Source: CAYUNA01 sp047629355
GTDB taxonomy: Bacteria; Bacteroidota; Bacteroidia; Chitinophagales; Saprospiraceae
Reading direction: 5' to 3'
NCBI GenBank assembly: GCA_047629355.1
Contig: JBLHWU010000010.1
Span: 1 to 45,652, forward strand
Length of the DNA stretch: 45,652 nt
Part shown: in pieces, positions 44,409 to 45,652 of the stretch
How the letters are laid out: every line of letters begins with the position of its first letter
Position numbering within the stretch: position 1 is the stretch's first letter
Translations under genes and position numbers: made by a program
Notes under the pieces: generated by a model
The model's input: only the letters and a program-made list of their open reading frames with translations
What the model was told of the DNA's origin: nothing
The model's database searches: none

Positions 44409-45239
44409 ATGATTCAACCCGGAATTTTCAATTTATTAACTGCCAAACGTATTGCCCCACCAGGCATGTACCTCGTCGATGAAGAAGATACGGAGGTCTT
44501 GTTGCCGAATAAATACATCCCTGAGGATATGTTGATTGACGACGAAATTAATGTGTTTATCTTCTTTGATTCAGAGGATAGAATGACGGCGACGACGATA
44601 AAACCAAAGATTGAACTGCATCAATTTGCGGGCTTGACCGTGAAAGACATTACGCCATATGGTGCATTTATGGATTGGGGCTTGGAGAAAGATTTGCTGA
44701 TTCCGTTTTCTGAACAAGACCGACGGATGCAACGAGGCTCAACGTATTTGATTTTCTTGTATTTTGATGAATCGACTGACCGTTTGGTCGGCACGAGTCG
44801 GGTGAGTAAGCAGTTGGAACGCGAGGAGGTTGAGTTGAAACAAGGTGATGAAGTGGAATTGTTATTGGGGGACGTAACCGATTTGGGTATCAAAGTTATT
44901 ATTGATAATAAATATGATGGCTTATTGTATCATGGCGAGATTTTTAAAACGCTGCAATTGGGCGAGCGTCGAACGGGCTATGTAAAAACGGTGAGAGAAG
45001 ATGGAAAAGTCGATGTGAGTTTAGAGAGACAAGGCTATCAAAATGTCGAACCGAACGTTCAAAAAATTCTAGATAAACTAAAACAGAACGGTGGATTTTT
45101 GCCGCTACACGATAAAAGTACGCCTGATATGATTCAGCTGCACTTAGAAATGAGTAAGAAAACATTTAAAAAAGCGATAGGAGCGTTGTACCGGGAGAAG
45201 GTGATTCGACTGGAAGGGAAGGGGATTCATTTGAATTAG
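44409..45239 (+). CDS. CvfB-family S1 RNA-binding protein
   Basis: This is a 276-residue cytoplasmic protein. The N-terminal OB/S1-like domain (about 1-65: YLVDEEDTEVLLPNKYIPEDM) is followed by a second S1 domain (about 70-135: GLTVKDITPYGAFMDWGLEKDLLIPFSEQ). A third S1 domain (about 145-205: LGIKVIIDNKYDGLLYHGEIF ... VDVSLERQGY) precedes a C-terminal winged helix (DMIQLHLEMSKKTFKKAIGALYREKVI). This S1-S1-S1-WH order is that of CvfB, a regulatory RNA-binding protein. RNA targets here are unknown. A strong terminator follows. Confidence 0.92.
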   Translation: MIQPGIFNLLTAKRIAPPGMYLVDEEDTEVLLPNKYIPEDMLIDDEINVFIFFDSEDRMTATTIKPKIELHQFAGLTVKDITPYGAFMDWGLEKDLLIPFSEQDRRMQRGSTYLIFLYFDESTDRLVGTSRVSKQLEREEVELKQGDEVELLLGDVTDLGIKVIIDNKYDGLLYHGEIFKTLQLGERRTGYVKTVREDGKVDVSLERQGYQNVEPNVQKILDKLKQNGGFLPLHDKSTPDMIQLHLEMSKKTFKKAIGALYREKVIRLEGKGIHLN

Positions 45240-45267
45240 ATTTACCTAAAAAATATGTTGAGCGTTC

Positions 45268-45300
45268 AAAACATGGTGATTTTTAAAATCACCATGTTTT
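45268..45300 (+). terminator. Perfect palindromic terminator after the CvfB-like gene
   Basis: AAAACATGGTGATTTT and its complement flank one T, and the stem runs into a T-tract. It is nearly identical to the palindrome at 40445-40475. Confidence 0.75.
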
Positions 45301-45301
45301 T

Positions 45302-45520
45302 TTATTTAATCAATGCCGATAAGCAGAAATCGCCTGCGCTTTCTCCACCAATTCTAAAACGCTCCACAATACCCATTTTATCTTTCCCCACACTGTTCAA
45401 AACCCAGATTTCCATTCTTTTAATAGGTAAGTACTTGGACACAATTAATCGAACATCTAAGAAGTATCTGTTTCCGTTATTTTTCTCTAAAAAATACTTC
45501 AATAAACTGAAAACTCAACA
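45302..45520 (-). pseudogene. 3' fragment of an unidentified gene, probably cut by the IS at the right edge
   Basis: An open frame of ~70 codons on the minus strand ends at a TAA at 45302-45304. It reads KYFLEKNNGNRYFLDVRL ... KRMEIWVLN ... GIVERFRIGGESAGDF, which looks like real protein, but it has no start. A TGA lies upstream in the frame near 45514-45516, close to the likely left end of the IS. I infer the 3' end of a gene truncated by the IS. I do not recognise the family. The 5' boundary is approximate. Confidence 0.35.
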
Positions 45521-45590
45521 GATTTTTAGGGCAAACGCACCAAAGTAATGTTAGAAAAAAAGAGCATCTTGCACACAAAATTACAAATTT

Positions 45591-45652
45591 ATGCAAGACC
45601 AGATATCATCTATATTTTCTAGCGTTGAAGACCCCCGTGAAACAGGCAGATG
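45591..45652 (+). mobile_element. Start of an ISAs1-family transposase, truncated by window edge
   Basis: The ATG at 45591 opens MQDQISSIFSSVEDPRETGR, the N-terminal FxxVEDPR motif of DDE_Tnp_1-associated/ISAs1-type transposases. Only ~20 codons lie in the window. The left inverted repeat should fall within about 45515-45590 (for example beginning around TTTTAGGGCAAACGCACC), but its exact end and target duplication cannot be set from one side. Confidence 0.7.

Noticed and set aside
45255..45548. 97-codon plus-strand frame downstream of the CvfB-like gene
   Set aside because: It starts inside the terminator palindrome and reads basic, low-quality sequence. The minus frame over the same bases looks more protein-like.
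1..45652. tRNA, rRNA, tmRNA or riboswitch genes
   Set aside because: No cloverleaf, CCA-ended or rRNA-like sequence was recognised by eye. A covariance-model scan would be decisive and was not possible.

Overview
The window comes from a Bacteroidota chromosome, most likely the Saprospiria (the Lewinella/Haliscomenobacter/Saprospira group). The evidence is: gliding-motility-type (CHU_C) C-terminal domains on giant secreted proteins, a PorP/SprF-family outer-membrane protein beside a SprB-like adhesin, many lipoproteins, AT-rich intergenic DNA, TAnnTTTG-type promoter candidates and almost no Shine-Dalgarno signals. The species assignment is inference. No rRNA, tRNA or CRISPR array was seen.

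Layout. 1-8.2 kb (minus strand): a secreted protein cut by the window edge, a 1179-aa CUB/PKD/CHU_C protein, and a run of lipoproteins around a Tat-exported DUF1501-like protein, a c-type-heme lipoprotein and two DUF1549-like lipoproteins. This is a compact surface module resembling planctomycete DUF1549/DUF1501 gene sets. 8.2-11.7 kb: a MITE-like element, a coiled-coil protein and asd. 12-15.2 kb (plus): a lamin-tail-domain secreted protein and a small lipoprotein. 15.2-25.9 kb (minus): a classic sprB-like (2466 aa) / sprF-like / OmpA-PD40 locus of the type IX secretion and gliding world. 25.9-27.3 kb: 1.4 kb of non-coding, palindrome-rich DNA. 27.3-32.8 kb: a biosynthesis-like cluster with two alpha/beta-hydrolases, a RimK-like ATP-grasp with a Lys/Ala/Pro tail, a class I glutamine amidotransferase and a second, divergent ATP-grasp-like ligase. 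This cluster is the best candidate for an under-described pathway. 32.9-34.5 kb: an AAA ATPase plus PD-(D/E)xK-like pair, both genes broken. 34.5-37.9 kb: a membrane protein, trkA, an MBL-fold hydrolase and mscL. 38.3-43.2 kb: a decayed tract with a SprB-repeat pseudogene, a PMT/GT39-like membrane glycosyltransferase with four separate lesions, and a GT2 gene with one frameshift. 43.4-45.2 kb: msrA and a CvfB-like S1 protein. The right edge holds the first codons of an ISAs1-family transposase that seems to have cut a minus-strand gene.

The strongest observations outside the genes concern small mobile or repeated DNA. A 90-bp MITE is present in two copies that differ by one base, with 3-bp target duplications. 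One copy interrupts the glycosyltransferase gene, and removing it precisely restores that gene's frame. The other copy sits inside a member of a ~160-bp AT-rich palindromic repeat family that has four members in this window. A separate 204-bp element has ~21-bp terminal inverted repeats and an 8-bp target duplication. GC-rich REP-like hairpins, long perfect-palindrome terminators and several intergenic inverted repeats complete the picture of a repeat-laden genome in which accessory genes are decaying while housekeeping genes (asd, trkA, mscL, msrA) stay intact.
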